Under the pieces are notes generated by a model. It ran no database searches and was not told the origin of the DNA. It saw nothing but the letters and a program-made list of their open reading frames with translations. A stretch of DNA of 64,000 nt from Klebsormidium nitens (lineage: Eukaryota; Streptophyta; Klebsormidiophyceae; Klebsormidiales; Klebsormidiaceae): assembly GCA_000708835.1 (NCBI GenBank), contig DF237367.1, positions 1-64,000 on the forward strand. The letters run 5' to 3'. Both the position numbers and the translations under genes were made by a program. The first letter of the stretch is position 1. Each line of letters begins with the position of its first letter. Shown here piece by piece: positions 11,992 to 24,765 of this stretch.

Positions 11992-14900
11992 ATGTTGGAA
12001 GCAGGAGCCTCTCTGAGCAGCCTGCCAGGATGTGAGGAGCATGAGAGGTTCCTTGTGGAGCCGGCAAACCCTGGTTGTGGGCTACCCATTGTAAGTCCTG
12101 TGAGACTCAATCTCTTCAAGGTCTCCGATACGGCTTCACTTCTTATGTCGTTTGCGCTGCCTGAACCACATCTGTCTTGCACCTGATTTGATTCTCTCCA
12201 GCCGTCAGCTTTTGCCCCGCTTTTTCGAAGGGAGGGATTTCAAAGCCCAGAGCATCAGCCTTGTACACCTCTGCTCTTTACGTTTCTGCATGCAGTTCGG
12301 ACGCTTGATTGAAGGAAACGTAATCTGAGGTTAACCTTTTGACTTGTTGTCCACTTTAAAAACTCTTTCTCAACATCCCCTGAATACAAGTCGTTCCGGA
12401 CGACCGGTCCTCGGACCACAGGCCCAGCAGGCCACCGCAAGCGTTGCCTTACTACTCTCCACATCAACCTTGAGGGGGAGCCTTCAAACGCACTCTATGA
12501 TACCATTTTCTCTTTCTACACAGCCAGCTTGTAACCACCCGTTCTCCACTTTTTGCAGGAGGTTGGTGCTTCCCCAATCGTCCTCGGCCGCCAGCACTGC
12601 TGGACGTCCAAAGCGCGCGAGAAGAAATGCAGCAGGAGGCAGGCGGTGCTGTCCGTTAGCCGAGGCCGCCTCCACATCGAGTGCGCCGGGCAGAACCCAG
12701 TGCACATCACCAAAAGGACTGCAAGCGTCCTGGGACAAGAGGTGCGGGTTTCTGGGATGGTACTCGTTGGTTCCCGCGCTTTTATAGCGCCTTCCAGAGA
12801 TGGGTTGACTGGGCTCTGAACAACGAAGGAGGCAGACGGTGTCGCTTGACACAAATTACTTTCATGGCTGCATACCGCCGCACGTTTTGAAAGACATGTT
12901 TGAACATCAAGTCTCAATCAGGGACTCAAGTTTCCAGACGGTTGATGCACCAGCCCACGCGCTTCTCCGGCAGAGTCTCCTGAAACCTTTACTCTCTCTT
13001 GATACACCTGACTAGAAGGTAAAAATGAGCGGCAAACGTAGGAGAGTGTCAGTGCCCAAGTCAATGATTGGGAAGTCAAATATGCGGAGCCTTCAGCAAC
13101 TTGTGTAGCCCCCAACCAGGTTCCAACAGCTGGCCAGTGATTGACGACTTTGATTGCCACTGACACAACCTATATCTTCTGCAGGGGCAAAGAACTTTCC
13201 GCTTGAAGACTGGGCAATGCCAGGAGCTTTTACCCGGGGACTGCTTCGCCCTCGTCGCGGGGGGGTGCCTCCTCAGAGTCGTCCAGCAACGTCCAAACCG
13301 AGTTCCGGTCAGGGGTCCAAATGCACATCCGGACGCAGGACGCTCTGACGAGCCACTGCGCGAGAGGTGCCCACATGAGGAAATCGGACTGGGGTGTCCG
13401 AACGGGGTGCTTGATGGGGGGTGTCCGAATGGAGTATTCAACGGGGTGTGTCCGAACGGGATACTGGCAGGGGGGTGTCCGAACGGGGTAGTGGATACGG
13501 TGTATTCGGTTGGCGCGCGGGCGGGGGATGGTCGGGAGCTTTGCGACTCGAGGTCTCCGGCCACCCTCCGCTCTGAGGGGTCGAAGCGCGTGCTTGCAGC
13601 GGCCCGGGAAGCAGCGGGGTGCGTGGAGAGAGAGGCCCGCTGCTCTGGGGGGGTAAGCGGAAACGATGCGGAACCGGCGCCGGCCGGCAAGGAAACAGTT
13701 TTTGGGGGGGTGGGGGAGGTTGACGGAAGGGCGACGAAAGGGCTCGACGAGGAACGTTCAGCAGCTTCAGAGTCGCCCCCGGCCAGAAAGGTCGGTACGA
13801 GAGGTCGGGAGGTCGTACCAGGCACCCCGGAGGACTCAGAAGAGGCGGCTCTTGGGCGTGCGATTGGGCGGGGAAGCCAGCGGCGGAGTGGGACACAAGT
13901 TGCCCGGGCACTTCGACCGAGCATTGACCAGCAAGGACCGTGCGAGGCTTCCATCCCGGGGCACAATGAACCGAGCGGACGTCCGCCCGAAAACGCAATT
14001 CCGACGCAGGGAACGGCGAAGGAGTTTCTCGGGAAACGATTGGGCGCTGATGCGGGGCTGGCTGCAGTGAACAGTGCCCCTCAGCAGAATCTTCCGGGCG
14101 CTGACCAGGCTTTCGCTGAACAACCTGCCCCTCTAACTAGAAGCCCGCAAAGCCTGGAGGAGAACCGCTGCTCTGTCCCTGGTGCTCGGGAAGATTCGAC
14201 GGATTGCAAAGCGGAGGATGAGCCGCCAGTTTTGCCCGATAGTCGGCTTTCACCCCCCTGCGCGAAGAATCCCCAGGAGAGGTCGCTTCTCAAGGAAGTG
14301 GCAAAAAGCAGCCCGGTTGGCAAGGCGGCCGACCGGTGGGAGGAGCTGGCGAACTACGAGATCGAAGAGACGCCTCCCTCAATGTCTTCCCCGCCGGAAC
14401 CGGGTCCCGCTAAAGATTCCGCAAATGTTGCGGAAAGTTCGCCTTCTTCAGAAAGGTCTAGGGGTTCTCTGAGGAGGGAAAGGGATCCCGGAGGGCTGGC
14501 TGCAAGAGCGGACGGATTGCCGACGGCAAGTTTCGGGGTGGTGGATATGGAAGAAGAAAGGCGACCGCAAAAGGAAAGAAGGAAGCGATGGTCGCCCCCT
14601 CCTCCCCCGTCGTCGGATTACGAGGAAAGTGACCCGTCGCTGGAGGGCCGCGGACTTCGGACAGAACGGACGGAGAGGATCTACGGGGCGACGCAGGATG
14701 GGGCTTTCGGATCTGCGGGAATGGGGCAGGAGGGAGGAGGAAAGACGCATTTGCGAGAGGGTAGTGCAAGCAGGCATCGTCGAAATAACGCCCGGCGCTC
14801 CAAAAGGGAAGCCTCCTTTGGGTCCGCATCGGATTTGGACGGTTCGGAAGAAGGGTCCGGAGAGCGTCACGGTCCGAATGATCGGATGTGCCCAACTCCA

Positions 14901-17900
14901 ACTTGGAAGAAACGTGCCCCAGAACTGTCCTTTTCAGATTCGGAGTCTTCGGATGAAAGTTTGGGGGCGGGGCTTGCTTCTCCAGGGGGCAGAAGCACGG
15001 GTGAGGAGGAGCCCCCCGAATCGAAGGAGAGCCTAAAGCAGTCGAGTTCGCTAGAGAAAGCGGCGGGGCGGCGGTTGAGGAAAGTCGGAGGGGGGCAGCC
15101 CATTCCGGGGCACTGCACGCTTCCGCTCTTCTCAAGAGCCCAACCGGAAAGAGAACGGTCGGGGCACCGGAATAGCCCCTCGGAGCAAGACGGCGACGTC
15201 CTGGGGGGGTCTTTTGAGGAGTACACCGAGGGGGGGTCACCCGGGTGGGAACCCCGGGGCGGGTCGGTTGGTGAAGAGGACCTAAGGGAACGTCCGCATC
15301 GGCGTGACGGGCAGGAGGGCAGCGTCAGCTCGAGAGAAACCAATCCAGGGGGTTCGGATCGCCTGGGCAGGGAACCCCCCGGGGCCCGGCAGCTCTGTGA
15401 CCTGTGCGTTTCGTCGACGAACTACCGGGGCGAAGATAAGCTGCGGCTGAAGCGCATGATTACGGAGCTGGGTATGAAATACACGGACGATTTCGGGCGG
15501 GGTAATACGCACCTGGTGTGCTGGAGTTTCGAGGGGGGGAAGTTCGAGAAAGCGAAATACTGGGGGATCCCCCAGGTGAACCACCGGTGGGTGGAGGACT
15601 GCGCGTGGCGGCGGGAGGTGGTGCCGGTAGACGACTACTGCGACAAAGCGTGAGTGGACACGTGGTGCTCTACGGAAGCTTTAGACCGTCAACAGCTTGT
15701 GGGGAAAATGCTAGTCCCCAAAATGGCAGCGTTGAGATCTGATGCCGTGGCAAATGAGGAAAACAAGGAGAAAGCGTTTTTTCAGTGCCTCTTCTTCGCA
15801 GTCACGTTTGATGCCACATGCAAAGAGATACCGTCGCAAAATTGTCAGCTTCTACAAACTTGTAAGTGCGGGCTCAAACATTGAGCTTCAGGAAGGGAAA
15901 AGTTTGCTGACGTCAGACTAAAGTCTTACGAAACGACTTTCGATCAAAACAGCCTGGATCTCCCGCTTAAACTCAGAAAAGCGACAAGTACAAGAGATGC
16001 ATTAAAATCAACCACATTCTTTGCTCAAGTTCAGATTCTTGTTCTTTTGAGTTTGCTCGGCTTTTCGTCAGGTGATGTTTGGCTGTTCTTCTTTTGTGCT
16101 GGCCTTTTGCTACTTGCCGTTGCTTTTCGGCGAAGCATCAACCGCCCGACTTGCTTCTGGTGGCTTTCAGTCAATCGGAACCCTCTCCGTCCTTATGCAC
16201 GCGCCTCAAATTATGCATCTTTTGTCATGATTCCCTACAGCGGAGAGGATGTCGGGCCCCTCCCTGAGACGCAGCCCTCGCTCTCTCCCTCCCAGCCATA
16301 CATTTCATCACCCCCTCTCCCATCTCAACCGGGCCCTAATGCCCCAGCCAATGACGGCGTGCCAGCTGGCGAGCAAAGAGCCGCCGGCGAGCAGCCGGCT
16401 AGATTGTCGGACGATGACGGGGAACTGGACGGTTCAGAAACGGACGGTGACGGACGGGCCAGAGGGCTCGAGACGTCCGAAAGCGAAGGGGGAAGCGATC
16501 TTTTCAGGGGGGGTGCCGCTAGACCCGCCAGGCCCTGGGCGCCCCCCTCGCCGCCCCCCCTGGAAGAAAGTCTGCTGGATTTCGAGGAGTGGAAGCGGCG
16601 GAACGTGGCGAAGAGTGAGGGGCGGGGACCGCTCTTGGGGAGCGGAGTCCGGCGGAACGAAAGGGAAGCGAAGGGGAGTGATGAAGCTCGGAGGTTTGAT
16701 TTGTTGGTGGGAGATGAAGGAGAGTCGGACGAGGATGTGATTGAGGAGACTGGGAGACTTGGGGCCAGGAGAGAAAGAGGGAGTCGAAAGCGGGGGACTC
16801 CTAGACGCTCCGAACCCGGAGGGCGCGAGGAGGACGAGCGGGGGAAGCGGAAGAGGTTCCGGAAGAGCAGCCTCTCGGAACAGCTGTGCTCGAGCTCCGG
16901 TTCCGGAGACAGCGAGCGGAACGAGTACGATCCGGACCGGAACGGGGGCTTCGGAGCGGAAGGCCCGAGGCCGGGTGCGTTTAGCGTTGGGAGAATGGTG
17001 TATGAGGAGAGGAACCGCGATGGGGGGTTGGATCTAGAGGAAGAAGAGGACTGTGTTGAAGTGCCAGGGGGCGAAAGAAGGAGGCCCCTCAAACGGCTGA
17101 AAAAGCTGAAGCTCACGAAAGAAGAGAAGCGGAAAGAAGGAAATCTGCAAGGGGGCAGGGGAGGGGGGTCACGACCGGGGGAAAACAATCGAAGGCAGGG
17201 AGCAGCGGCGACGGGCTGGAAAGAGTTCGATCCGAAAGATTGGGTCGACTGGAACAGCGGCGAGAGGCCTCAGGAAGTGAGCGGGCAGAATTTGAGAGAG
17301 GCTGGATATGGCATTGTAGATGAACGGGGGGGGGGAAGTGGAGGTGGCGGGGTTGAACGACCGGAGCAGAGGAGCTCACATCTAGACTGGCCAGGTGGGG
17401 TGTTTGCTGCTGAAGGGAATTTTGAAGGTCTGGGTATGACGCAAGAAAACGGTCGAGCTTTCGGGGGGGCCAATTTGATACGGGGAGAGAACCCAGAGGC
17501 GGCACGGGGCCAGTTTGGAGTAACTGGCGTTGAAGCAGGGGGTAGAACCACGGAACAAAGACCGGTGTCTGGGGGACACGTGTCACACTCCCAGCAATGG
17601 GAAGGTGACGTCAACCTTGCCAGCCTCCCCTCCAGCGAGCACCCACTGCATCTACCGAGAGCGGCTGAGACTGCGCGGGAGCCGTCCGATCGTTCGGATC
17701 GACGGCCGCGAACGTCCGACGGACACGCTTCGCAGCCGGCTGTCAAACAGCGCACGCTCGACAACGTCTGGGCGAAAGCGGGGGCGAGCTTGCGGGACGA
17801 CCGACCCCCCCGGAAGAAGCGCCGCGGTGCGCCGGAGGGTTTCGCGGGCGCGGCCGCGTCGGCTCGGCACGCGCAGGCCACAGGCGGAGTGACACGTGTC

Positions 17901-19421
17901 AACCATGCGGATATGACACGTGGCAATTACTTGAAGACGCCACCTGGCAGCACGACGCCTGTCCCCGTTAGGACGCCGCAGCAGGAGCAGAACGGGATAG
18001 CGAGGAAGTTGGCGTTGTTGTCGCCGGGCGGGGAGGTCGCGTGCGCGATCTGCTGGGAGGCTCGCGCGAGCGCGGAGCAGGGGGTACTGCCGTGCGGGCA
18101 CGGGTTCTGCTACCACTGCGTCATGAAGTGGGCCAAGGTGGGGACTTTGACGGCTTTTCTTTTAATCCAAAAGTATCGCCTTTGGTATGTACTCCAGGGG
18201 AGACCATTCTTTTTCAGTCTGTGTCTCCGTCGGCTTTGCTTCAATTTCTTTTGCCCGCGTTCCATTCGAGTCTGCGTTTCGGCACTACTTGTTTCCTGGC
18301 TTGGCAGCAGGTTCCTGCGCCGCTGATTCTTGTGCCAACAAGATTGATCGACCCGTTAGCAAGATTTCACATGCCGAGACTTCGTCAGGACCATTCTGCA
18401 GGCAGCAACCGTTGACTTAAAAGCAGCTGCTTTGCGGTCGCCAATCTTCGGATAATCAAACCGTCCGAACCGCGCTGCCTCGCAGGAGGAAGTGAACGTG
18501 GACGTGAACGGGAAACCGACGCTGCTTTCCAAGTGGAAGGCGGAGGCGAAGTGTCCGCTGTGCAAAATGCCGTACGACTTCGTAACCAAGCGCCACGCGC
18601 CCGACAGCGAGGGCGTCACTTTGGAGGACGAAGTTGTGCAGCTCCCAGCGGGGACGTTCGCGGATCTAGGGGTGAGGAAATTCTATTCGGATATTAGCTT
18701 TGCATAAAAACGAGACACTCGAGTTGGAGTCAGGGTGTCAATTGGGTGTCCACTGATTGGAGAGACGCGGCCGGAAGAGGGTTTGAGTACAAGCGGGTCG
18801 TGTTAGCACACAAAGGGATCTACGAGGCAGTCGTCCAGGGACATTCATGATATCCAAAGATTAGCCTCCAGTTGTCTACTAAGTCGATTGCTTCGGATCT
18901 CCTAAGCCCTGGGACTCCTAAACCTCCAATAAACCTATTGGCCGTGATCTTCTGCCTTACGAAAATGCTGGTAATGGCAATCAAAGACACGCGGAACTGC
19001 GCAGCTCGCACCACAGAGACAGTAGGTGGACGGTCAAACCCTTTCAGTCGCATTCTTTGGTCCTAGGAAGAACGCACTGAAGCAAGCAAAGTACCCTTCC
19101 TTACCTTAAACGCCCCCCATTTGTTTCTTGCAGGGGTTCGCTCCTGTGAGCGCCCCACCTTCCGCAGGCATGTCCGAGCAGCGCCCGGTGCCCCGAGCAC
19201 CGGGCGCTTACGCCCGAGGAAACCGCGGCCGGGGCATCTCCAGGGGTCCAAGCGGACCAAGGGTCCGCACGGACGGAAACGGCACAGAGCGCGCGCGCGT
19301 GGGCGCTCCGGCCGCGGGTATGGACCCGTGGTTCGGGCGCTTCTTGGCGGGGCAACAGACGGGAGCCCAGCGGGGGGCTCAGAGTCTGCGGCGGACCTTG
19401 CCGCACGCAGGACCGGGGTAG
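11992..19421 (+). CDS. FHA-BRCT-RING protein, putative DNA-damage-linked E3 ligase
   Basis: Six exons, all in phase: 11992-12090, 12559-12741, 13185-15649, 16241-18137, 18486-18671 and 19134-19421, giving about 1,705 aa. An N-terminal FHA domain of the PNKP/APTX/APLF type spans exons 1-3, with PIVLGRQHCW, KKCSRRQ and GQNPVHI, then ELLPGDCFALVAGG. About 700 disordered residues follow, starting with a four-copy CPNG repeat. A BRCT domain (residues about 836-912) begins LCDLCVSSTNYRGEDKLRLK and ends near VNHRWVEDCAW. A second disordered acidic/basic region of about 600 residues leads to a RING finger split between exons 4 and 5 (ICWEA, CGHGFCYHC, CPLC). The tail is Arg/Gly-rich. The apparent stop after DDYCDKA is the TGA inside a perfect GTGAGT donor, so the BRCT and RING parts are one gene. 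A role in reading phosphorylated repair factors and ubiquitylating nearby proteins is inference from domains. Confidence 0.82.
13395..13502 (+). repeat. coding tandem repeat, four copies of exactly 27 nt
   Basis: The word TGTCCGAA starts at 13395, 13422, 13449 and 13476. Each unit encodes nine residues of the form CPNGVLDGG, with CPNG invariant. It lies just after the FHA domain. Confidence 0.85.
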
Positions 19422-20327
19422 ACCGGAAAGTAGCGGCAATAGCGCTACGAGAGAGTCCCGGAACGCGGTAACAATTCGGTGCAACGTTGTCAGTAATTCA
19501 GGTCAACGATGTTGCCGATCGGAGTTTGGCAGTATGATGTCTCTTCTCTTGTCTCGATTCGGATCGGCGCATGACAAGCCCTTCTGCAAACCTCCGTGCG
19601 TCCGCAAGCCCAAGTCTGGCCACAAGCGTGACTAAACTCCTGAGCAAGCTCGTTAATTCAAGCGATCGTGAAGTACCTTATTCGTCTCAGACATTCCTTC
19701 GCCTTACTGATATGACGAGCTGTAATGCTTTGCATCCTGGTTTAACGAGTTTGAGTGAGCTGTTCCAATCGTGAATACAATTATTGCATGCAGTCCGACC
19801 GTCTGTGACCACTCTCAACACATGCATTGAGCCCATGGTCACCGTTGTCTGGTTTGAGCCTATACACATGACAGTCAGATGGCAGTAATGGGAGCTACCG
19901 CAAGGATACAATTAAGAAGCAAAGGGTGCCGCATAAGCCTGATCTGATCCTACTTAACCATTTAATCACTCCGCTATATACGCGCATTCATATGATCAAT
20001 CGGTGCGCCGGGATTCAATGATCTATGCCCTGAGCGCGCGCGGATACATGTGCAGATTTGTCTAATGCTTTGCATGATTGGATTACGGTACTCTGTACGG
20101 TACCGCTTAGGTATGCAAAGCGACGCACCGTGCGTCTATACAGCCTTCACGTACTGCCTGAGCGCGCTGCCTGGCACGTGACTGACTACTTACCGGGCCA
20201 CTGACTGCGTGGACTCAGCCGACTAAGCTGGCCGAACAGTCGCCTATTGAAGGCCGCGGCCGCGGCCGCGTCCAGGCGGGCCGCCCGCGGGGCCGCACCC
20301 CTTGTCTCACGCGCACCAGCCGCGGCC
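19422..20327. other. intergenic region, AT-richer, ending in a GC-rich block
   Basis: I see no supported gene. The right end holds a run of GGCCGC units near 20256-20290 that is unlike the surrounding sequence. Confidence 0.45.
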
Positions 20328-21119
20328 ATGAGGTTCGAAATGCCGCTGCGCGCAGTCGCGGCCGCCCGGCTCCCGCTATGGTGTGCCGAGGACAAGCCAA
20401 ATCAATGTAGGTATTCAGTATTGAGCGGACCAATTTCCGAGCTGAAAAGTTAGACTGAGCGTTTACTTGTTCAGAACGTTCGCGTATTGGTTAGCATCAG
20501 GACCATCACGATTAGTCGCCATGGTAACAGGCTTCCTACGCGAATGAAGGGCAACTCGCGTTGGCACCCCTTGGACTCGGCGCTCCTAGGAAGCTGGAGC
20601 CTTGCAGCCGAGTACAACCGCCTGGAGGCGACCTTAAATGACGAATATGAACAGATTGCTGCTGCCGCAAATATCGCAGCCAGAGACGTGCAAGTTGCCC
20701 AGGACAGGGGAGCTTCAGAGTCTCAAGTTGTAGTGCTTGTGGAGCGCCATCAGTCAACCCTAGCGGCGCTGGAGCTCAAGAGGGAAGAGTGCGCCGGAGC
20801 GCAAGCAGAGTGGCTTCGTCAGGAGAATAGGCAAGCGGAGTCTGACCAGCAGAGCTTGGAAAGCTGGGTTAAGCAAGGAAGGTGCTGCGAGCTTCCAGTA
20901 AGGGTATGCAAGTCTACCATTAGCTCCCTGTTAAACAAACGCATCCATCTCAACCTCTTCGTTAAACAAGCACAGGCTGAAGGTCTAATGGAAGGTTCAC
21001 AAGGATACTAACCTGTTCCAAATCCAAACGGTCTTCATAGGGCAAAGGGACTAGAAGTCACTGCGCTTTACTTCGGTCTTTTGCAGGATGCGTCTAAGCT
21101 GTCAACACCATGTCTTTAG
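20328..21119 (+). CDS. small hypothetical protein with a coiled coil (weak)
   Basis: I do not recognise this protein. A three-exon model 20328-20410, 20495-20897, 21087-21119 keeps the frame (phase 2, then phase 0) and gives about 172 aa ending DASKLSTPCL. The first exon encodes a short basic, Ala-rich leader (MRFEMPLRAVAAARLPLW) that could be an organelle targeting peptide. The middle exon, from about WSLAAEYNRLEATLNDEY onward, is strongly helical and Glu/Gln-rich, as in a coiled coil. The first intron would be only 84 bases, and its donor AG/GTATTC is modest. It could instead be a fragment of a longer gene. Confidence 0.38.
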
Positions 21120-22135
21120 CTGTTATGATGGTCCTCACACTTTTCACAAAGATAGTGCTCAAACAGCAATTGAATTTGCGCATTTCGATGGCCAACCTGC
21201 CAATGATAGCAAGCCTGGTACGTCAGTTATTGGTGCTATGATTAACAACCTACAGGACCTGCCCCGAAAGCATCCGTTGCGACGTCAAACAGTATCTGAG
21301 AACAGTTGCATGGCATGGACGGCTCTAATCGCTTACTTCATCTATGCATCTTCCGGGAGCTTTTAGGCTATCGATGATGTAAGTTGAAGGCGGCGCAGAT
21401 TAGATTAATAAATAAGTTGTCATATCCAGTATGAACTGCCGGACAATCCCGGACAAGAGATTACGATATTGGCCCGCCTGCAGGGACACAAGAAAGTCGA
21501 TCTTCCAAAGACGGCAATGTACGACTGCCGTGAACTATGGTTTAGCGACCTGCAACAACCCTGCGTTAGTGACTTAGTGACGACTGTTGGATGGCGACCG
21601 CGGCCGCGCTCGCAATCACCGCGTCGGTAAAACCCTGAAGTTTGCGAGACACGGGAACTTTCGACGTAGCAGAGAAGGGGCCCAGCTGTTTCAGCCCGTC
21701 AGATCAGCTTATGCACGACATCATTTACGAAATTACTGAATTTTGTGCAAGAAGGCTGAACAAAACAAGCAGGGTCCCTCCTCCTGACTCTTTCACGTGC
21801 TGATCGGACCTCAGCAACTATGAAGCCACTAACAAAAGAAAGGCCGGTGTAGAGGACGTTGCTGCTGGTGCCAGGATATGCGCAGATCAGCTGCTTTCGT
21901 ATTCCGGTCGTGAAATCTTGCGAACAAAACTACGATGGCTCATTCGAAAGCCAGCATATATAACCAGTCTATCCAGAGGGTCTCCGAATCTCATGAGCTC
22001 AGGCGCCGAAGCACTTTGTGCTAGGCTTCAAAGCTGATCACAGGCGCGCAATTCAAGCTGAGACTCTCTGAAGATTGATAACAGATTTTTAGGCTCCATC
22101 TTTGGTTGACAGTCGAAGCTCTAGTCTTCCCCAAC
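21120..22135. other. intergenic region upstream of BTB-BACK gene B
   Basis: No gene seen. It contains one CGCGGCCGCG block near 21599-21608 and a TATA-like word at 21957-21963. Confidence 0.45.
21957..21963 (+). promoter_or_regulatory. TATA-like box for BTB-BACK gene B
   Basis: TATATAA lies about 173 bases before the proposed ATG at 22136, a reasonable distance for a core promoter plus 5' UTR. No transcription evidence is available. Confidence 0.35.
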
Positions 22136-24765
22136 ATGGTGGAAGAAGACTGTTCAAAATGTCCCGGGGCCGTCTCGACGTTAGGGGACGCCCTCGACGA
22201 AGAGGGCCACTACTTTGACTTCATCAAGTTCTACAAGTGAGCTCCCAGGCCAGCAGATCTTACGAACCAAGACTTTTGCCAAGTGGCTTTGTTCAAGCCT
22301 TGGAAGTCTTTTTCCCTTGTTCTTGAAAGGAAGTGAGAAAGGGTATCTGATAGCAAAGGATCCTGCATTTTATCTCTAGCTTTTTGCTGTTGCCACGCCC
22401 TGGTCAAACAAGGACGGCTGATGTAATTGTCCATGCAAAAGATGCACAGCGTTTGAGGTTGCAAGAGTCTTTCGAAAAGCCTATATTTCACCTGTTGATC
22501 TCATGATCTCATCCACATTTCCACGTTTGTCATGACCAATGTTTTACCCAAGAGCATGCATGCAAAACCTCATAAGCTGAAAAGTGTTCGTTCACGAGGG
22601 TTTGCTCTGGAAGCACAGAAGGCAGTGGCAATATTATTTTACACGCGATTCTTGGCATCTGTAGGAAGGTCGAGTTCTGCGACCGGAGCCTTCGCTTAGA
22701 GATCCTGAAGGAAACCAGAAAAGGTGAGCCGCTTTGCTTTTGCTGCTCCAGGAAACGAAATGCGAGCAGTATCCATCTGAAGAAGCACATTCTCGGCATT
22801 CAAAGTAATTCATTCGGAACAAAATGAACAGATCCTATTGAATTTCAAAAAAAGATACCTGGTTCTGAGGTTCACCGCTGAAGTGCAGTGAGTTTTGTTC
22901 TTCCCCTGAGGGGTCTTTATACGCAGCCTTACTGAATGAGCACTAGTGTAATACTCTTGCAAAACCCCTCTCGTTTAAGAGATTCTGATAACAGGCAGTT
23001 TAGTGAAGCTTAGTGATTCACTAAACTTGGTTTTTTGCGTTCATCCGATCAGGACCTACGTCCGCCAACGACGAGGAGCTCCCCATCAATTCGATCGTCG
23101 TCGCCGCGAAGAGCGTCGTGCTACAAAAGATGCTGTCCACAGGAATGAAAGAAGCAAACAAAAGCGCGCCTGTTGTCATCAAAGTCACGGCCGAAGGTAA
23201 AGCAAGGCTCCAAAGTGCTTCCGTTGGAATAAAATTCCTCCTGTTCCGTTTTTGTTGCCAGCTTTCTGCTTTCTGTCGGGACTTCAGGTTGGTCAGAAAC
23301 TTCGATCTTCCTTAGAAAGGTGACCATCAGACCTCGTTGAACTATCGTAAAGAAGACTCGAGAGAAACCGCTGTCTGTACCAAAACATAGTAAGCTGTGA
23401 ACTGTTGGTTCTTTCGACAAATTACTCTTTCAAGAGCAGATTGCTGCGAGCACTTGTTACCTTCTGCCAACCTTCTGCAAAGGTGAATCACATTCTCTGC
23501 TTACCTTGTGCTGTTCGCAAGAACCAGACTAGAGCTTTCAAGAAGTGCGACGCGAACGCTCCCTGAGATCTTGCAGCCTTTTTCAACGTTGAAGATCCTG
23601 AAGGCACACAAGCAGAAAGAAATAGTTCATCAACCAACATCAGCAACTTCCTCTCTCCTCGCAGAAAAGACGGCATTCAAAGAGATGCTTCACTTCCTCT
23701 ACGCGGGCAGCCTTTCCCCGCGCCTTCTCGAGGCGACCATTGATGTGCGCGAGCTCGTGGCGCTGCTCGTGCTGGGCGACAAGTTCGAAGTCCCATCCCT
23801 TATGGGCACTGTGGTCAGATGTATAAGCACCCGCCGGAAGTGTATTCCTGACAGCACAGTGCTCGCGACCGAGATCCCAGACACGCGCCTTCAACTTCGG
23901 CAAGTCAAGAAACTGGCGGACGACGCGCGCGCGCATGTCGTCGAAACGTACGCTGACGTCAGCGGCACGTGGGAGTCTGAAGCGTTCATGAGCCTGAGCC
24001 TGGAGGTGATTGAGATCCTCATGCAAGCTGAGGAGCTCGAGGCGGAGAATGAGGAGGAGATTGTCGAGAAACTTCTAGGCTGGATTCGGGGAAAGTATGA
24101 CGCCCTGAGTGCGCGGCGACGGGTGGTCAGGGATTTGACGCCCCACATTCGGTTCTTCTCCCTTACCGGAGAGGCCCTGGAAAGGTTCCTGTCAACACCA
24201 GAGATGCAATCGAAAGGTAACTCAAAGTCTGATCAAAGAGGCCGTCAGGTTCCAATCTTATTCGGACAGCAGAAAAGCGGAGCTCAAAGCCCCGGTGTGT
24301 CAGAGGAAGGGAGTCCGCGACGTTCACCTGGAGATTGTCAGCGACTATGTTCTTGACGAGAAACGAACATCGGTAAAATCGCGGTCGACTCCCTGGTTTG
24401 GCAAAGCTTGGTTCGTCCAGGTACAGAAACCAACCGGTGATACACCCCCGGCGGATCGGGTGCGCGTCTTTCTGTACTGCGAAAAGGCTACCGTTGAAAC
24501 AGGAACTTTCCCTTTCACTCCTGTAGACCGACTTAGTCTCAGCATCTATGTGAAGATTTGGCCAGAGGGATTCTGGCACTTTTTGACTGAGTTTTCCAGC
24601 CCCCGTGAATTCAGGCTTGAAGGAGGGTGTCGCAATTGGGGCTTTTCTGACGCATTTAGCATGTCCTGGGAGGATGCTAGGAAGTCGGAAAAGTTGGTGG
24701 GCAGCAACGGTGCCATTAGCATCAAAGTTGTCGCCCGTCGTTTTCGAGATGCAAAGAAGTCTTGA
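22136..24765 (+). CDS. LRB/POB1-like BTB-BACK protein (gene B), frame broken by one base
   Basis: Exons 22136-22236, 22665-22723, 23053-23196 and 23665-24765 follow the family plan with phases 2, 1, 1. Exon 1 ends EEGHYFDFIKFYK and exon 2 encodes VEFCDRSLRLEILKE. Exon 3 is only 144 nt and lacks the acidic linker of gene A, going straight to ELPINSIVVAAKSVVLQKM. Exon 4 begins EKTAFKEMLHFLYAGSLSP and contains BTB, BACK and the C-terminal domain (IWPEGFW, MSWEDARKSEKL). Near 24216-24219, four bases stand where one codon is expected: the reading frame upstream ends PEMQSK, and the homologous continuation TQSLIKEAVRF is one frame over. The protein would be about 467 aa if continuous. As written, it runs out of frame and stops at 24356 (reckoning through the same exon). 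Either the gene is disabled before its C-terminal domain or the base is a sequencing error. Confidence 0.75.

Noticed and set aside
13076-13966. 296-codon open frame on the minus strand opposite the FHA-BRCT-RING exon
   Set aside because: Ser/Pro-rich shadow of a GC-rich, stop-poor exon. The plus strand has the domains and phase-consistent splice sites.
16325-17188. 287-codon minus-strand frame opposite the linker before the RING finger
   Set aside because: Same cause: low-complexity antisense shadow without any domain.
22136-24765. Explaining the frame break in gene B by an 11-base intron between GTAACT and CAAAG
   Set aside because: Far too short for a spliceosomal intron, and the other family members have none at this position.
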